A DNA stretch of 64,000 bases from Bacteroidales bacterium (GTDB taxonomy: Bacteria > Bacteroidota > Bacteroidia > Bacteroidales > UBA6680). The notes beneath the pieces are model-generated. The model was not told the origin of the DNA. It worked only from the letters and a program-made list of their open reading frames with translations, and did not search any database. Positions 1-9,164 of this stretch are shown one piece after another; position 1 is the first letter of the stretch, and each line of letters starts with the position of its first letter. Position numbers and translations under genes: made by a program. The DNA lies in contig JAOARD010000069.1 in assembly GCA_025210735.1 (NCBI GenBank), positions 141,126 through 205,125 on the forward strand, in the 5' to 3' direction.

Positions 1-266
1 GTTACAATTCTGTTGCTTTTACTCTTTTGTATATCAAAGGTAACAGAAGAGTATATTCTGTCTGAATCCGGTTCAAGTATATCGTTTGCTTTTTGAATTA
101 TCTCCAGAGCCTCACTCATGGTTTCTGTTTCGATAACAGTAGCCATTGGTGTAAGTTTATATTGTGCTCCACTATTTCTGATCATGTCAATAACCTTACT
201 TACATGTGCACTAACGCTTGTTCCTTTATCGGTAGGAAACATAGCAAAATTCATTAATACTGACAT
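1..266 (-). CDS. MTH1187/YkoF-type thiamine-binding protein, cut by window edge
   Basis: The minus-strand frame starts at an ATG (264-266) and runs off the left edge after 88 codons. It begins MSVLMNFAMFPTDKG and continues with conserved SAHVSK and YKLTPMATVIE segments, which are typical of the small UPF0045 (DUF77, YqgV/MTH1187) family. Members are about 100 residues, form ferredoxin-like folds and bind thiamine or related compounds, so only some ten residues are missing. The start lies 4 nt downstream of the stop of the lipoprotein gene at 271-2091, so the two are probably co-transcribed. No thiamine riboswitch is visible nearby. The family call is fairly secure from sequence; the ligand is known only for relatives. 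Confidence 0.8.
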   Translation of the reverse strand, partial: MSVLMNFAMFPTDKGTSVSAHVSKVIDMIRNSGAQYKLTPMATVIETETMSEALEIIQKANDILEPDSDRIYSSVTFDIQKSKSNRIV

Positions 267-270
267 ATAT

Positions 271-2091
271 CTAGTCCTCTTCTCTTAATTTTATATTCCA
301 CTCCAGTTCGTTATCCCAATTTGCTTTAACAACAATCTCTTCAATAGAGTTCTCGTTTCTCATATACCTAACCTGTTCCGGTTGTATCTTCTTCATAAAT
401 ATTCCGGTATCCCATTTACCATTTCTGTTAGCATCATATATTGACTTAAACAGATATTTTTTAGGCGGAACATTTTTGATGTTAATTGTTGTTTCACTGT
501 TTATGTAATATTCTCTTACAATAACTTCACTATCACCTGATTTCTCCATCATCTGAATTATCATTGGATATTCATCGCTAACAATAGTAAGGAATATTTG
601 TCCGTAATCTTCGCTCTTTTTAACCTTAAATGATACATCAAGAGTATCGTTTTTATTATAACTTATTCCTGTAAATGCATCAGGAAGAGCCTGTATCTTA
701 TATTCACCACCCTTTGTCCTGTTAAAGTTTATATACATTTTTCTAGGGTCAAGGGTATCTGCATCTAATGTGAATGGTCTTGTGTACTCAACAGAATCAA
801 CAGTTTCTGTAAGTTTTATTCTGTTTTTATTTAATGTGTGCAGAGGTTCATTAAACTGTATACTTAATGTGTCAAATAGCTCAAGAGCTTTTGATTTGTT
901 AGCCGATATATTGAGTTTAAGGTACTCCTTTGGTTTTGGTTTGTCTTTATCTTTTTTTCTGTTCTTATTAACCTCTTTTTTCTTTACAAAGAATATTGTA
1001 TCTGTGCGCCAATCAAGTTTTTTATCCTCGTTTGTGAATCTGTATTTCATTTTAAGTGCAATGGAATCTCTTTTAGCCATTGTGGTATCTGTAATCCAGA
1101 TGTCAAAATCTTTATTATTCTCTTTCTGATCAATTATATACCAGTCCTCTTTCTCAGGTTTTGTAATAGGATCAAGATATATTACATCATCATACACCTT
1201 GTTGAATCCTATTTGCAGGTTATTATCTGTTAATCGTTTATCTGATGTAAGGTATTGCGGTGCACGATCTTCAAGGAACATAAACAGAGACAATGCATGA
1301 TCAGCATGATCGTGTATTGTATGTGTTGAGTCAGAAAGTGTATGTTTCTCGTCTTCAATAGGCTTACCATTTACAGAGAAACCTTGGTCGTTTATATCAA
1401 GAAAATGATCTGTAAATGCAATATATTCGCCTGGTTGATCATACTTCATATTGTTGTTAAGCTCTTTCATAGCAAATACTCTGTATCTGCCCGCAGCAAT
1501 ATTTCTAAATATAAATCTTCCGGATTCCTTATCTGATTTAGCAACATAGTATGGTTTCTGTTTGTACGGAACTGAGTCGTTAAGATCTTTGTACAGTCCA
1601 ATTGTTACATCCTCAATTACTGTATGATTAAAGGCATCTAATACACCTCCTCCAATAACCAATGAATCAACTACAGGTCCTGTACTAAAGGTGTAGTAGA
1701 AGTTTGGATACGGGTTGTTTTCGTTATTGTCAACTATAGCGTCGTCAAAATAGAAGGTATAAGTTGTATTGTCTTTTAATGTATCTGTAATCTTTATATT
1801 AAGGTATTTACCTTTTAAGATAATCTTTGGTTTATACTCAAGTGGTGGAGATATTACAAGTTTTTTGTTAATATCCTTAAATGCAATGTACTCATTAAAG
1901 TAGATACTTATCTTCTCCGGCGATACGTTTGTAGATCTGTCTAGCGGAATAGTATTTATCAGAATTGGAGGTATAGTATCTTTTGGCCCTCCACTTGGAC
2001 TTCCCGGATTTGCACAACGAGGCAGTGCTATAATTGCAGCAGTAACTACACTGCATATAATAATAATTCTTTTTATCATTGTTATAAACAT
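271..2091 (-). CDS. Ig-like domain lipoprotein (Big_5-type N-terminal domain)
   Basis: A 606-residue envelope protein. A short hydrophobic segment (about residues 7-24) ends at a cysteine followed by ANPGSPSGGPKD, a lipoprotein start frequently seen in Bacteroidota proteins that carry a bacterial Ig-like domain. Residues 40-140 (PPILINTIPLDRSTNVSP, later YTFYFDDAIVDNNENN) fit that domain. A carboxypeptidase-regulatory-like beta domain follows around 145-235 (RFIFRNIAAGRYRVFAMKE), and a second Ig-like module is likely around 385-490. It is probably anchored to the outer membrane, with unknown function. The start at 2091 could instead be the ATG at 2079, which gives MIKRIIII and an equally good signal peptide. 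The residue before the lipobox cysteine is Arg, which is atypical. Confidence 0.8.
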   Translation of the reverse strand: MFITMIKRIIIICSVVTAAIIALPRCANPGSPSGGPKDTIPPILINTIPLDRSTNVSPEKISIYFNEYIAFKDINKKLVISPPLEYKPKIILKGKYLNIKITDTLKDNTTYTFYFDDAIVDNNENNPYPNFYYTFSTGPVVDSLVIGGGVLDAFNHTVIEDVTIGLYKDLNDSVPYKQKPYYVAKSDKESGRFIFRNIAAGRYRVFAMKELNNNMKYDQPGEYIAFTDHFLDINDQGFSVNGKPIEDEKHTLSDSTHTIHDHADHALSLFMFLEDRAPQYLTSDKRLTDNNLQIGFNKVYDDVIYLDPITKPEKEDWYIIDQKENNKDFDIWITDTTMAKRDSIALKMKYRFTNEDKKLDWRTDTIFFVKKKEVNKNRKKDKDKPKPKEYLKLNISANKSKALELFDTLSIQFNEPLHTLNKNRIKLTETVDSVEYTRPFTLDADTLDPRKMYINFNRTKGGEYKIQALPDAFTGISYNKNDTLDVSFKVKKSEDYGQIFLTIVSDEYPMIIQMMEKSGDSEVIVREYYINSETTINIKNVPPKKYLFKSIYDANRNGKWDTGIFMKKIQPEQVRYMRNENSIEEIVVKANWDNELEWNIKLREED

Positions 2092-2305
2092 AATTGCTCA
2101 GAGAGCAAAATTACAATCTTTAAATGATATACCACTTAAATTTTGTCTCATTAGTAGTTAAATAAATTTAATTATTCATCTTTTTACAAGTAAACAGGTA
2201 TTTTGGTAGATGATAAAATAATTATGCAGTACAAATAATCTGGTATCAGATTGTATAAATTATTATATTTAATGTACTCTTTATATAAACAATATTTTGT
2301 TTAGT

Positions 2306-3967
2306 ATGAATCAGAACAATAATAAAATTCCAAGACAATCAGATATTGATAATTTGTCAGATCAGTATGATTTGTTGATTGTTGGCGGGGGGATTACAGG
2401 AGCAGGTATTGCCCTGGATGCTGCCAAGCGTGGATTAAAGACACTGCTTATAGATAAGGCTGATTTTGCCTCAGGAACCAGTAGTAAATCTACCAAATTG
2501 GTTCATGGAGGATTAAGATATTTAAAGAGTGGTGAGATAAAACTTGTTAGTTCTGTTGGTAAAGAGAGGGCTGTTGTATACAGGAATGCACCACATATAG
2601 TTATTCCGCAGAAAATGTTATTGCCTCTGATTAAAAACGGATCTTTTAAACCCTGGTTAATCAGAATAGGGCTGAATATATACGATTTTATTGCAGGGGT
2701 AAAAAAGACAGAACGCAATACGTTTCTTTCAAAAGAGGAGACGTTAAGAATAGAGCCAAACTTAAAAGATTATTATCTGGTAGGTGGAGCAATGTATTAT
2801 GAGTATAAGTGTTCTGATTCGAGACTTGTTATTGAGGTGTGTAAAACGGCAAAGGAGTATGGCGCAACAGTACTGAATTATGTTGAGTGCAAGGACTGGA
2901 TTTATGATAATTCAACTATTTCAGGAGCTGTGGTTGTAGATAAAATATCTGGCGATGTACATACCGTAAAAGCAAAGTGTGTAATTAATGCTACTGGTCC
3001 GTGGACAGATAAGTTGAGAGAGAGGGATAATGGCGTAAATAATAAGAGAATACATCTTACCAAAGGTGTACATATTGTATTCTCTAAAGAGGATTTGCCA
3101 ATAAATAATGCTCTCTATTTTGATGTGTTTGACGGCAGAATGGTGTTTATTATTCCACGACGAGATACTGTTTATGTTGGCACAACAGATACTGATTATT
3201 ACGAAGATATTGATGATATAAAGATTACGCGGGAGGATGTTGAGTATCTGTGCATGGCTGTTAACAATCAGTTTAATATAAAAGTAAACAGAGGCGATGT
3301 TAAATATAGCTGGGCAGGATTGCGGTGTTTAATGGCTGTAAAGGGAAAGAAGGCTTCTGCTTTATCGCGTAAAGATGAGGTTTTTCTGTCTAAAAGTGGT
3401 TTGATATCAATAGCCGGAGGAAAACTTACAGGATACAGGCTTATGGCAAAAAAGGTTGTTGATATGGTGTCTAAAAGGTTAAGTAAAAAATATGGAGCTA
3501 AATATGAAGAGTGTACTACAAAAGATACCAGATTGAGTGGAGGTAAGTTTAGTTTTGAGCCGGATACAATGCTTATGGTTGAGCAGTGTGATTATAAATA
3601 TGACGAAGCAAAACAGACAGGTATTGAACCTGAAGATTTTAAGATGTTGTTTTATAGATATGGTTCTAATATTGATATTATTACCGAAAAAGCATATGAA
3701 CTAATGACTCCTAAAAAGCACTGGACAGATTTCTGGCTTGAGGCTGAGATATGGTACTCTATATTTTATGAGAATACGCTTTATGCCTCAGATTTTATAC
3801 TGTTCAGAACCTCAATACCATATTTTCATTATAATATATTAAGCGATAAATTTGCAGAGGATGTATGTAATATATTTAATAAGTATATTGGTGACATATA
3901 TAATGTTAAGGAGGATTTAACAGATATTAAGAAAAAGATAAACCCATCATATGCTTCGGGTATATAA
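2306..3967 (+). CDS. glpD: Aerobic glycerol-3-phosphate dehydrogenase (FAD-dependent)
   Basis: Oxidises sn-glycerol 3-phosphate to dihydroxyacetone phosphate and passes electrons to the quinone pool at the inner membrane. The N-terminal FAD-binding dinucleotide fold (YDLLIVGGGITGAGIALDAA, about residues 20-40) is followed by SGTSSKSTKLVHGGLRYL, the conserved GlpD/DAO segment, and by INATGPWTDKL and the C-terminal DAO domain (WAGLRCLM, ISIAGGKLTGYR). At 553 residues the length is normal for GlpD. I start at the ATG at 2306; the same frame extends to a TTG at 2297, but ATG gives MNQNNNK and there is no reason to prefer TTG. lgt follows 41 nt downstream. A gene for glycerol kinase is not in the window. 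Confidence 0.93.
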   Translation: MNQNNNKIPRQSDIDNLSDQYDLLIVGGGITGAGIALDAAKRGLKTLLIDKADFASGTSSKSTKLVHGGLRYLKSGEIKLVSSVGKERAVVYRNAPHIVIPQKMLLPLIKNGSFKPWLIRIGLNIYDFIAGVKKTERNTFLSKEETLRIEPNLKDYYLVGGAMYYEYKCSDSRLVIEVCKTAKEYGATVLNYVECKDWIYDNSTISGAVVVDKISGDVHTVKAKCVINATGPWTDKLRERDNGVNNKRIHLTKGVHIVFSKEDLPINNALYFDVFDGRMVFIIPRRDTVYVGTTDTDYYEDIDDIKITREDVEYLCMAVNNQFNIKVNRGDVKYSWAGLRCLMAVKGKKASALSRKDEVFLSKSGLISIAGGKLTGYRLMAKKVVDMVSKRLSKKYGAKYEECTTKDTRLSGGKFSFEPDTMLMVEQCDYKYDEAKQTGIEPEDFKMLFYRYGSNIDIITEKAYELMTPKKHWTDFWLEAEIWYSIFYENTLYASDFILFRTSIPYFHYNILSDKFAEDVCNIFNKYIGDIYNVKEDLTDIKKKINPSYASGI

Positions 3968-3975
3968 TGATTGGT

Positions 3976-3983
3976 TATATTTG
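3976..3983 (+). promoter_or_regulatory. Possible -7 box before lgt
   Basis: TATATTTG matches the Bacteroidota -7 element TAnnTTTG and lies 25 nt before the lgt start. No good TTTG-like -33 box is found about 20 nt upstream (that stretch is the end of glpD), so lgt may simply be read through from glpD. Confidence 0.3.
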
Positions 3984-4008
3984 TTTCAATCATAAAAAAT
4001 AATTACTG

Positions 4009-4806
4009 ATGAATATATTAGCATCTATAAATTGGAATCTTGATCCTGAAATATTTCCTTTAGGCCCATTCTCTGTAAGATGGTACGGGTTGCTTTTTGC
4101 ATTGGCAATCTATCTTGGATATGTAATAATTGATAAAATATATAAGAGCGAAGGTTTTAAACAAGAGTCGGTAGATAAACTGTCTTTTTATACAGTTATT
4201 GGTATGGTTCTGGGTGCCCGTTTAGGACACTGTCTTTTCTATGAGCCGGAGTATTATCTGTCTAATCCATTAGAGATACTTAAAATATGGCATGGCGGAC
4301 TTGCAAGTCATGGTGCTGCTGTAGGTATTCTTATTGCTCTGTATCTGTTTAGCCGTAAACTGAAGCTATCGTTTTTGTCTGTATTAGACAGAATAGTTAT
4401 TGTTGTTGCTCTTGGAGGTTTCTTTGTACGTTTAGGAAACTTTATGAATTCAGAGATATATGGTGTTGCAACAAGCCTGCCTTGGGGAGTAGTGTTTGAA
4501 CAGAATAAAGAAGAGATTGCAAAACACCCAACACAGATTTATGAGGCATTATCGTATCTGGCAATATTCTTTGTATTGTACTGGTATTATAAGAAGAATG
4601 TGAAAACAATGGCAAACGGAAATATATTCGGATGGTTTCTTATTATGCTTTTTGGAGTACGTTTCTTTATTGAGTTTATTAAAGAAGTTCAGGTTAATTT
4701 TGAGGATGGAATGACTCTTAATATGGGACAGTGGTTGAGTATACCGTTTATCTCGTTAGGAATAGGAATTCTTTTAACCAGAAGGAAAAAGGATGTTAAA
4801 GAGTAG
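4009..4806 (+). CDS. lgt: Prolipoprotein diacylglyceryl transferase
   Basis: Transfers diacylglycerol from phosphatidylglycerol to the lipobox cysteine of prelipoproteins, the first step of lipoprotein maturation in the inner membrane. The 265-residue protein has about seven hydrophobic segments. The family motifs are present: the WYGLLFALA start, GARLGHCLFYEP, HGGLASHGA around residue 95-103, and the Lgt signature RLGNFMNSEIYG around residue 144-155, followed by HPTQIYEAL. Length is normal and the ATG at 4009 matches the conserved N-terminus. The many lipoproteins in this window would be its substrates. A strong terminator follows at 4833-4870. Confidence 0.95.
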   Translation: MNILASINWNLDPEIFPLGPFSVRWYGLLFALAIYLGYVIIDKIYKSEGFKQESVDKLSFYTVIGMVLGARLGHCLFYEPEYYLSNPLEILKIWHGGLASHGAAVGILIALYLFSRKLKLSFLSVLDRIVIVVALGGFFVRLGNFMNSEIYGVATSLPWGVVFEQNKEEIAKHPTQIYEALSYLAIFFVLYWYYKKNVKTMANGNIFGWFLIMLFGVRFFIEFIKEVQVNFEDGMTLNMGQWLSIPFISLGIGILLTRRKKDVKE

Positions 4807-4832
4807 ATAATATAGATATTACTATAATAATG

Positions 4833-4870
4833 AAAAGGATGTCAGCTCTGAATAAGTTGACATCCTTTTT
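4833..4870 (+). terminator. Rho-independent terminator after lgt
   Basis: A 12-bp perfect stem (4833-4844 with 4858-4869) and 13-nt loop, ending in a T-run. It lies 27 nt after the lgt stop. The left arm begins with four A, so it may also stop transcription from the convergent gene ending at 4877. Confidence 0.85.
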
Positions 4871-4876
4871 CTATGT

Positions 4877-5827
4877 TTAATTGTTAATGAACTCCTTTAT
4901 TACGTTTCTCTTGTCTATAAATATGAGAGTTAACAGACTTAATACAAATAGTATTAAGCTGTATCTGGCAACCATTTTTGTAAGGAAATTTTTAGGGGTT
5001 GTATATCGTGAAAAATTCTTAGAGTATTCAGCAATATTACTATTCAGAGCTAGTTGTTTTTCAAGCCTTTGTTTCTGCTCAAACAGATTTAAGATATCAT
5101 TATGATATAACTTTTCGTTCTGTTTTAGTATGTATTTGTCGTCGTCTATTTTGTAATCAGACTGTTTGTATCTGATATTTTGCAGCTCTTTTAGTTTGTT
5201 AATTTCACTATCCAGAAAGGCAATTTTGCTTTTTAACTGTTGTGTATTAACCTGTTTCTCTTTTACAAAATACGGGTTGTTGTTTACGTAGTCAACAATG
5301 GCATTTTCAATAGTTTTAATTGATTGCATAGACTGCATTTGCACAGATAAACCAAGTCTGTCAGTGTATCTTACAATTGTAGTATCTCTTATACTAAGAT
5401 ACTCTCCCAGTTCGTCAGTAATATCAGGTAAATCATCGTTATTAATATCGTATATGTAACTGATATTAATACTGTAGATATTACTAACCTCTTCCGGTTT
5501 CAAATTTAGTTGTTCGGCAAGTATATCGTAGCTGCTCTCCTCAATAAGAGTATTAAGGTTTTGTAGTTGCGATACTGCATCTGCAATATCAACAGTGTTT
5601 ACTTTAAGAATAGCTTTTGTTACGTACAGATCTGTTCTTAATTCGTTTTTCACGTAACCAATTACTCCTCCAATAATAACCGATAGTATTATAATATACC
5701 ATTTGCGCAATGTAATTTTTATCAGGTATATTATAGCCGATATAATAGCGGCAAAAAACTTTTTAAATGGATTGAAAATCTTGCTTATTAGTTCAAAAAG
5801 ATCAATCTCTTCACTTTCTTTGTTCAT
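4877..5827 (-). CDS. Wzz-like chain-length determinant / polysaccharide co-polymerase
   Basis: A 316-residue inner-membrane protein with the Wzz layout: a cytoplasmic N-terminus, a first membrane segment around residues 43-60 (WYIIILSVIIGGVIGYV), a long periplasmic region with coiled-coil stretches (about 200-270, rich in Lys, Glu and Leu), and a second membrane segment around 287-305. A beta-strand start after the first membrane segment (YVTKAILKVNTVDIAD) fits the Wzz N-terminal domain. No C-terminal kinase domain is present. Relatives set polysaccharide chain length. No glycosyltransferase genes adjoin it, so this may be an orphan member. The function is inferred from topology rather than from a strong motif. 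Confidence 0.65.
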   Translation of the reverse strand: MNKESEEIDLFELISKIFNPFKKFFAAIISAIIYLIKITLRKWYIIILSVIIGGVIGYVKNELRTDLYVTKAILKVNTVDIADAVSQLQNLNTLIEESSYDILAEQLNLKPEEVSNIYSINISYIYDINNDDLPDITDELGEYLSIRDTTIVRYTDRLGLSVQMQSMQSIKTIENAIVDYVNNNPYFVKEKQVNTQQLKSKIAFLDSEINKLKELQNIRYKQSDYKIDDDKYILKQNEKLYHNDILNLFEQKQRLEKQLALNSNIAEYSKNFSRYTTPKNFLTKMVARYSLILFVLSLLTLIFIDKRNVIKEFINN

Positions 5828-6072
5828 GATATAGTATTTGTTGATTTTGTATTAAAGCAACACGAATGTACATTAATAAAAATTACAGATGCTATATATT
5901 GTTATCATGATAAATTTTATGTTGTTTGTAAACAGATAGTTATATTATGTGATATTTTACACACAGATGTAAAAATATTATATGTTTGTCATATGTTAAC
6001 AATGTGTAATATGATATTTGCGATTGTTGGTGTAATTATTCTGAACAGAATTACTCCACGTGAAACATTCAT

Positions 6073-6102
6073 AAAAAAAGCGACTATCAAGATGATAGCC
6101 GC
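6073..6102 (-). terminator. Terminator of trpS
   Basis: Read on the minus strand, a 10-bp stem with one G-U pair (6080-6102, loop of three) is followed by seven T. It lies about 65 nt past the trpS stop. The rest of the 340-base gap 5828-6168 holds no gene that I can support; it is very AT-rich and probably contains the promoter of the Wzz-like gene. Confidence 0.8.
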
Positions 6103-6168
6103 TAAAAAAAATCGTAAGAATTTTATTTTATCTCACAGTAATAACAACATAATTATAACACGTGAGTA

Positions 6169-7158
6169 TTAAAAAGGTTTAAATCCTATAATTTCTCTTA
6201 CCTCTTTTATTGTTTTAGCAGCGCTTTCTCTGGCCTTATCTTCGCCAAGTTTAACCACTTTGCGCAGGTACTCTGTATCTGCTGCTATATCAAGTATTCT
6301 CTCTCTTATTGGTGTTGTTACCTTAATTATATCTTCAGCAAGTTGTTTCTTAAGATCACCGTATCTTATCTCGCACGATGCATACTTATCTTTAAAGTAC
6401 TGAAGAGTATCTGGTGTAGATACAACATCCATTATTGTAAACAGATTCTGAACCGACTCTGTTACAGGTGAGTTAGGTTCTGTTGGTCCTGAATCAGTAA
6501 CGGCTTTCATGACCTTTTTTCTAAGTACTTTAGGGTCATCAATAAGGTAAATACCATTACCTTCTGATTTACCCATTTTACCACTTCCGTCAAGTCCTGG
6601 TATTTTAATAAGCGATTCGCCAAAGTTAAATGGTTCTGGCTCATTAAAGTATTCAACATTATACATGTTGTTGAATCTTCGTGCAAATTTACGAGCCATT
6701 TCAAGGTTCTGCTCCTGATCTTTACCTACTGGTACCTTAGTTGCATTATGCATAATAATGTCAGCAGCCATAAGTACCGGATATGTAAGTAGTCCGGCAT
6801 TTACATTGTTCGGATTTTTTCTAACCTTGTCTTTAAAAGAGGTTGTTCTTTCAAGCTCACCTACGTAAGCATTCATATTAAGCAGAAGGTATAGCTCTGC
6901 TACTTCAGGAACATCACTCTGTACGTATATCGTTGCCTTCTCAGGATCAATACCAGCGGCAAGGTATTCTGCTAAAACCTGTCTTACATTACCGTGCAGG
7001 TTTTCTGGTGTAGGATGTGTTGTTAATGAATGATAATCTGCAATAAAGAAGAAACATTCATTTTCGTCCTGCATTTTTATAAAGTTCTTAAGTGCTCCAA
7101 AATAGTTTCCAAGATGAAGATTCCCTGTGGAGCGTATGCCACTTACTACCCTTTCCAT
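6169..7158 (-). CDS. trpS: Tryptophanyl-tRNA synthetase
   Basis: Charges tRNA-Trp with tryptophan in the cytoplasm. It is a 329-residue class I synthetase of normal bacterial length. The HIGH-type motif is TGNLHLGN (residues 11-18) and the KMSKS-type motif is KMGKS (194-198), in the context PGLDGSGKMGKSEGN. The conserved GLLTYPVLMAADI and VPVGKDQEQ segments bind tryptophan and the adenylate. The start ATG at 7158 gives the usual MERVVSGIRSTG. It is preceded by a candidate promoter (7193-7226) and followed by a terminator, so it is probably transcribed alone. Confidence 0.96.
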   Translation of the reverse strand: MERVVSGIRSTGNLHLGNYFGALKNFIKMQDENECFFFIADYHSLTTHPTPENLHGNVRQVLAEYLAAGIDPEKATIYVQSDVPEVAELYLLLNMNAYVGELERTTSFKDKVRKNPNNVNAGLLTYPVLMAADIIMHNATKVPVGKDQEQNLEMARKFARRFNNMYNVEYFNEPEPFNFGESLIKIPGLDGSGKMGKSEGNGIYLIDDPKVLRKKVMKAVTDSGPTEPNSPVTESVQNLFTIMDVVSTPDTLQYFKDKYASCEIRYGDLKKQLAEDIIKVTTPIRERILDIAADTEYLRKVVKLGEDKARESAAKTIKEVREIIGFKPF

Positions 7159-7192
7159 ATATTTATAGTCTCTTTAATTTCTGTTTGTACCA

Positions 7193-7226
7193 CAAAAGTA
7201 ATAATTGTTTTTGAGGTAAATGCAAA
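7193..7226 (-). promoter_or_regulatory. Candidate promoter of trpS
   Basis: On the minus strand, TTTG (7223-7226) and TACTTTTG (7193-7200) match the -33 and -7 boxes of the main Bacteroidota sigma factor, with a 22-nt spacer, slightly longer than usual. The -7 box lies about 35 nt before the trpS ATG. Confidence 0.5.
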
Positions 7227-7246
7227 GTATGTCTTATTGTTTGTTT

Positions 7247-7822
7247 TTAAACAAATACAAAAGGACTGGTTTTAATAAATTCCAGAAATTCAGGAGGTAA
7301 GTCCAGATTCTGTTTCTTGAAATTATCAAGTTCATCTTTTGTTTTTGCTGACAGAAGTTCCTGCATCTCCTCAATAGCTTCTATACTTACGGCATACGGC
7401 ATAAACGATAATATCATTTTATCGCCTTTAAATTGTGCGGCTATCTGGTAGTCTGAATCTTTGTCTATATTACTACCGGTAATCATGCATTTTACCAGCC
7501 ATTCGTCATATTCTGCGTCGGGATTGCTCAAAAGTTCAATGTTTCTTGATAGATTCTCAACTCTTTCAGACATATATTTTTCAATATTCTCTTTCGATTC
7601 TGTGCTCAATTCCATATTTACCTTCTCAGCACAATCGCTGCATATGGCATATTCAAATTCTATCTCACCTTTTCTGAATACTTTCTCAATAAAATATTCT
7701 GAATCTGATTCAATTAGTTCTTTGCCACATTTTATGCAATTGCAAAAGTGTTCTTCGCTAACAAATGTCTTAAACTGTTCGGGGATATCAGTTTCACGTG
7801 AATTTGGTATATATAATCTCAT
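7247..7822 (-). CDS. Hypothetical protein with two CxxC pairs
   Basis: A 191-residue cytoplasmic protein that I do not recognise as a named family. Cys29-x2-Cys32 (CIKC, with another Cys at 27) and Cys61-x2-Cys64 (CSDC) lie about 30 residues apart in the N-terminal third and probably bind one zinc. The rest is acidic and mainly helical, with no membrane segment or signal peptide. It sits 84 nt downstream of ubiX on the same strand and could be the last gene of a sirtuin-ubiX transcript. The stop is 88 nt upstream of trpS. Confidence 0.75.
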   Translation of the reverse strand: MRLYIPNSRETDIPEQFKTFVSEEHFCNCIKCGKELIESDSEYFIEKVFRKGEIEFEYAICSDCAEKVNMELSTESKENIEKYMSERVENLSRNIELLSNPDAEYDEWLVKCMITGSNIDKDSDYQIAAQFKGDKMILSFMPYAVSIEAIEEMQELLSAKTKDELDNFKKQNLDLPPEFLEFIKTSPFVFV

Positions 7823-7906
7823 ATGTTTATTTTTTTCTTTTCAATAGTCATATGAAACTCGCATTTTAGGCATTCTAATTATTGTACTAGTTTCATATAT
7901 GGGTAT

Positions 7907-8473
7907 TTATTTATCATTCCATCGGTATGTATCTATCTCTAAATTACATAAATCCAATACCCTGTCTGTTACTGTAGATACTAACTCGGTTATTGTTTCA
8001 GGTTTTTTGTAGAACGAAGGTGATGCCGGGCATATTACTCCTCCTGCAAGTGTTATCTGCTCCATGTTTCTTATCTGAATAAGATTAAGCGGAGTATCGC
8101 GTGTAACAAGAATTAGTTTTCTTCGCTCTTTAAGCATTACATCAGCAGCTCTGCTTATCAGATCATCAGCAATGCCATTTGCTATTTTTCCCATTGTGCC
8201 CATTGAGCATGGTATAATAACCATAGTGTCGTATTGTGCAGAGCCAGATGCAAATGGAGCAAAGAAGTCGTTTGGCTTGTATATTTTGAATGGGATATCT
8301 GATTCAATATCCTTTTCAAGTTCAAATTCATATACAGTTTTTCCTGTATCTGAGAATACAATGCCAACGTCTTGTATCTGCTCTTTAAGGTTACTCAACT
8401 TGTGAATAAGGTTTTGAGCATAAACAGATCCGCTGGCACCTGTAATAGCAACAACTATCTTTCTTTTACTCAT
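7907..8473 (-). CDS. ubiX: Flavin prenyltransferase UbiX
   Basis: Makes prenylated FMN, the cofactor of UbiD-type decarboxylases, from FMN and dimethylallyl phosphate. The 188-residue length is typical of the UbiX/Pad1 flavoprotein family. Visible motifs are the N-terminal AITGASGS (residues 9-16), VIIPCSMGTMGKIANGIADDL and the C-terminal PLNLIQIRNMEQI with GGVICPASPSFY. Its start overlaps the end of the sirtuin gene by 8 nt, so translation is probably coupled. No ubiD homologue is in the window. In organisms that use the futalosine route (mqnC is at 47959), UbiX/UbiD-like pairs act in late menaquinone synthesis, so this is one possible role. Confidence 0.93.
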   Translation of the reverse strand: MSKRKIVVAITGASGSVYAQNLIHKLSNLKEQIQDVGIVFSDTGKTVYEFELEKDIESDIPFKIYKPNDFFAPFASGSAQYDTMVIIPCSMGTMGKIANGIADDLISRAADVMLKERRKLILVTRDTPLNLIQIRNMEQITLAGGVICPASPSFYKKPETITELVSTVTDRVLDLCNLEIDTYRWNDK

Positions 8474-9164
8474 TATTTAAACTGTTTATTAAACGCTCTG
8501 TAAGTTCAGGAAGCCCCTCTCCTGCATTTTTGGTTATGTATTCACATCTGCTGTTAAGGTTTCCTCCTACACTATTCGGATCAACAACAAAAATTTTACA
8601 ATTGTCAGGCACGTAATTAACCAGTCCGGCAGCCGGATAAACATTAAGCGATGTTCCTACAATTATAAGAATATCTGCCTTATTCATTATCGGTATTGCA
8701 TTATCCAGCTCAGGAACCTCCTCGCCAAACCATACAATATGTGGCCTTAGTTGAGAACCAAGTTCACAAGTATCACCAAATTTAAGCTCCCACCCATCTA
8801 TATCGTAAACAAGTGAATAGTCCAGTTGACTTCTGGATTTTGTTAATTCTCCGTGCAGATGCAGTATATCTGTACTGCCAGCTCTCTCGTGTAGGTTGTC
8901 AACATTTTGAGTAACTATTTTTACGTTAAAATGTTTTTCAAGCTTAGCCAATGCTTTATGCGCCGGATTTGGTTCAACATCGTTAAGTTGTTTGCGTCGT
9001 TCGTTATAGAATCTCATTACCAGATTAGGATTACTCTCCCATGCCTGAGGACTTGCTACCTCCATTACATCATACTCTTCCCAGAGTCCTCCCATATCTC
9101 TGAAAGTTCTTAAACCACTCTCTGCCGATATTCCGGCACCGCTAAGTACAACTATGTTCTTCAT
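8466..9164 (-). CDS. cobB: NAD-dependent protein deacylase (sirtuin, class III-like)
   Basis: Removes acyl groups from protein lysines with NAD+ as co-substrate. The 232-residue protein shows GAGISAESGLRTFR (residues 9-22), TQNVDNLH (85-92) and the catalytic His104 in LHLHGE, followed by QLRPHIVWFGE and VGTSLNVYPAAGL. Tyr53-x2-Arg56 matches the class III pair that favours succinyl- and malonyl-lysine. The four zinc cysteines of most sirtuins are absent: the region after the catalytic His (SRSQLDYSLVYDIDGWELK) has no CxxC. Similar zinc-less forms are common in Bacteroidota as far as I recall. It overlaps ubiX by 8 nt. Confidence 0.92.
   Translation of the reverse strand: MKNIVVLSGAGISAESGLRTFRDMGGLWEEYDVMEVASPQAWESNPNLVMRFYNERRKQLNDVEPNPAHKALAKLEKHFNVKIVTQNVDNLHERAGSTDILHLHGELTKSRSQLDYSLVYDIDGWELKFGDTCELGSQLRPHIVWFGEEVPELDNAIPIMNKADILIIVGTSLNVYPAAGLVNYVPDNCKIFVVDPNSVGGNLNSRCEYITKNAGEGLPELTERLINSLNNE

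Noticed and set aside
5828..6168. A small gene or RNA in the 340-base gap between the Wzz-like gene and trpS
   Set aside because: Apart from the trpS terminator I see only AT-rich sequence without a supported frame, tRNA or known RNA motif.
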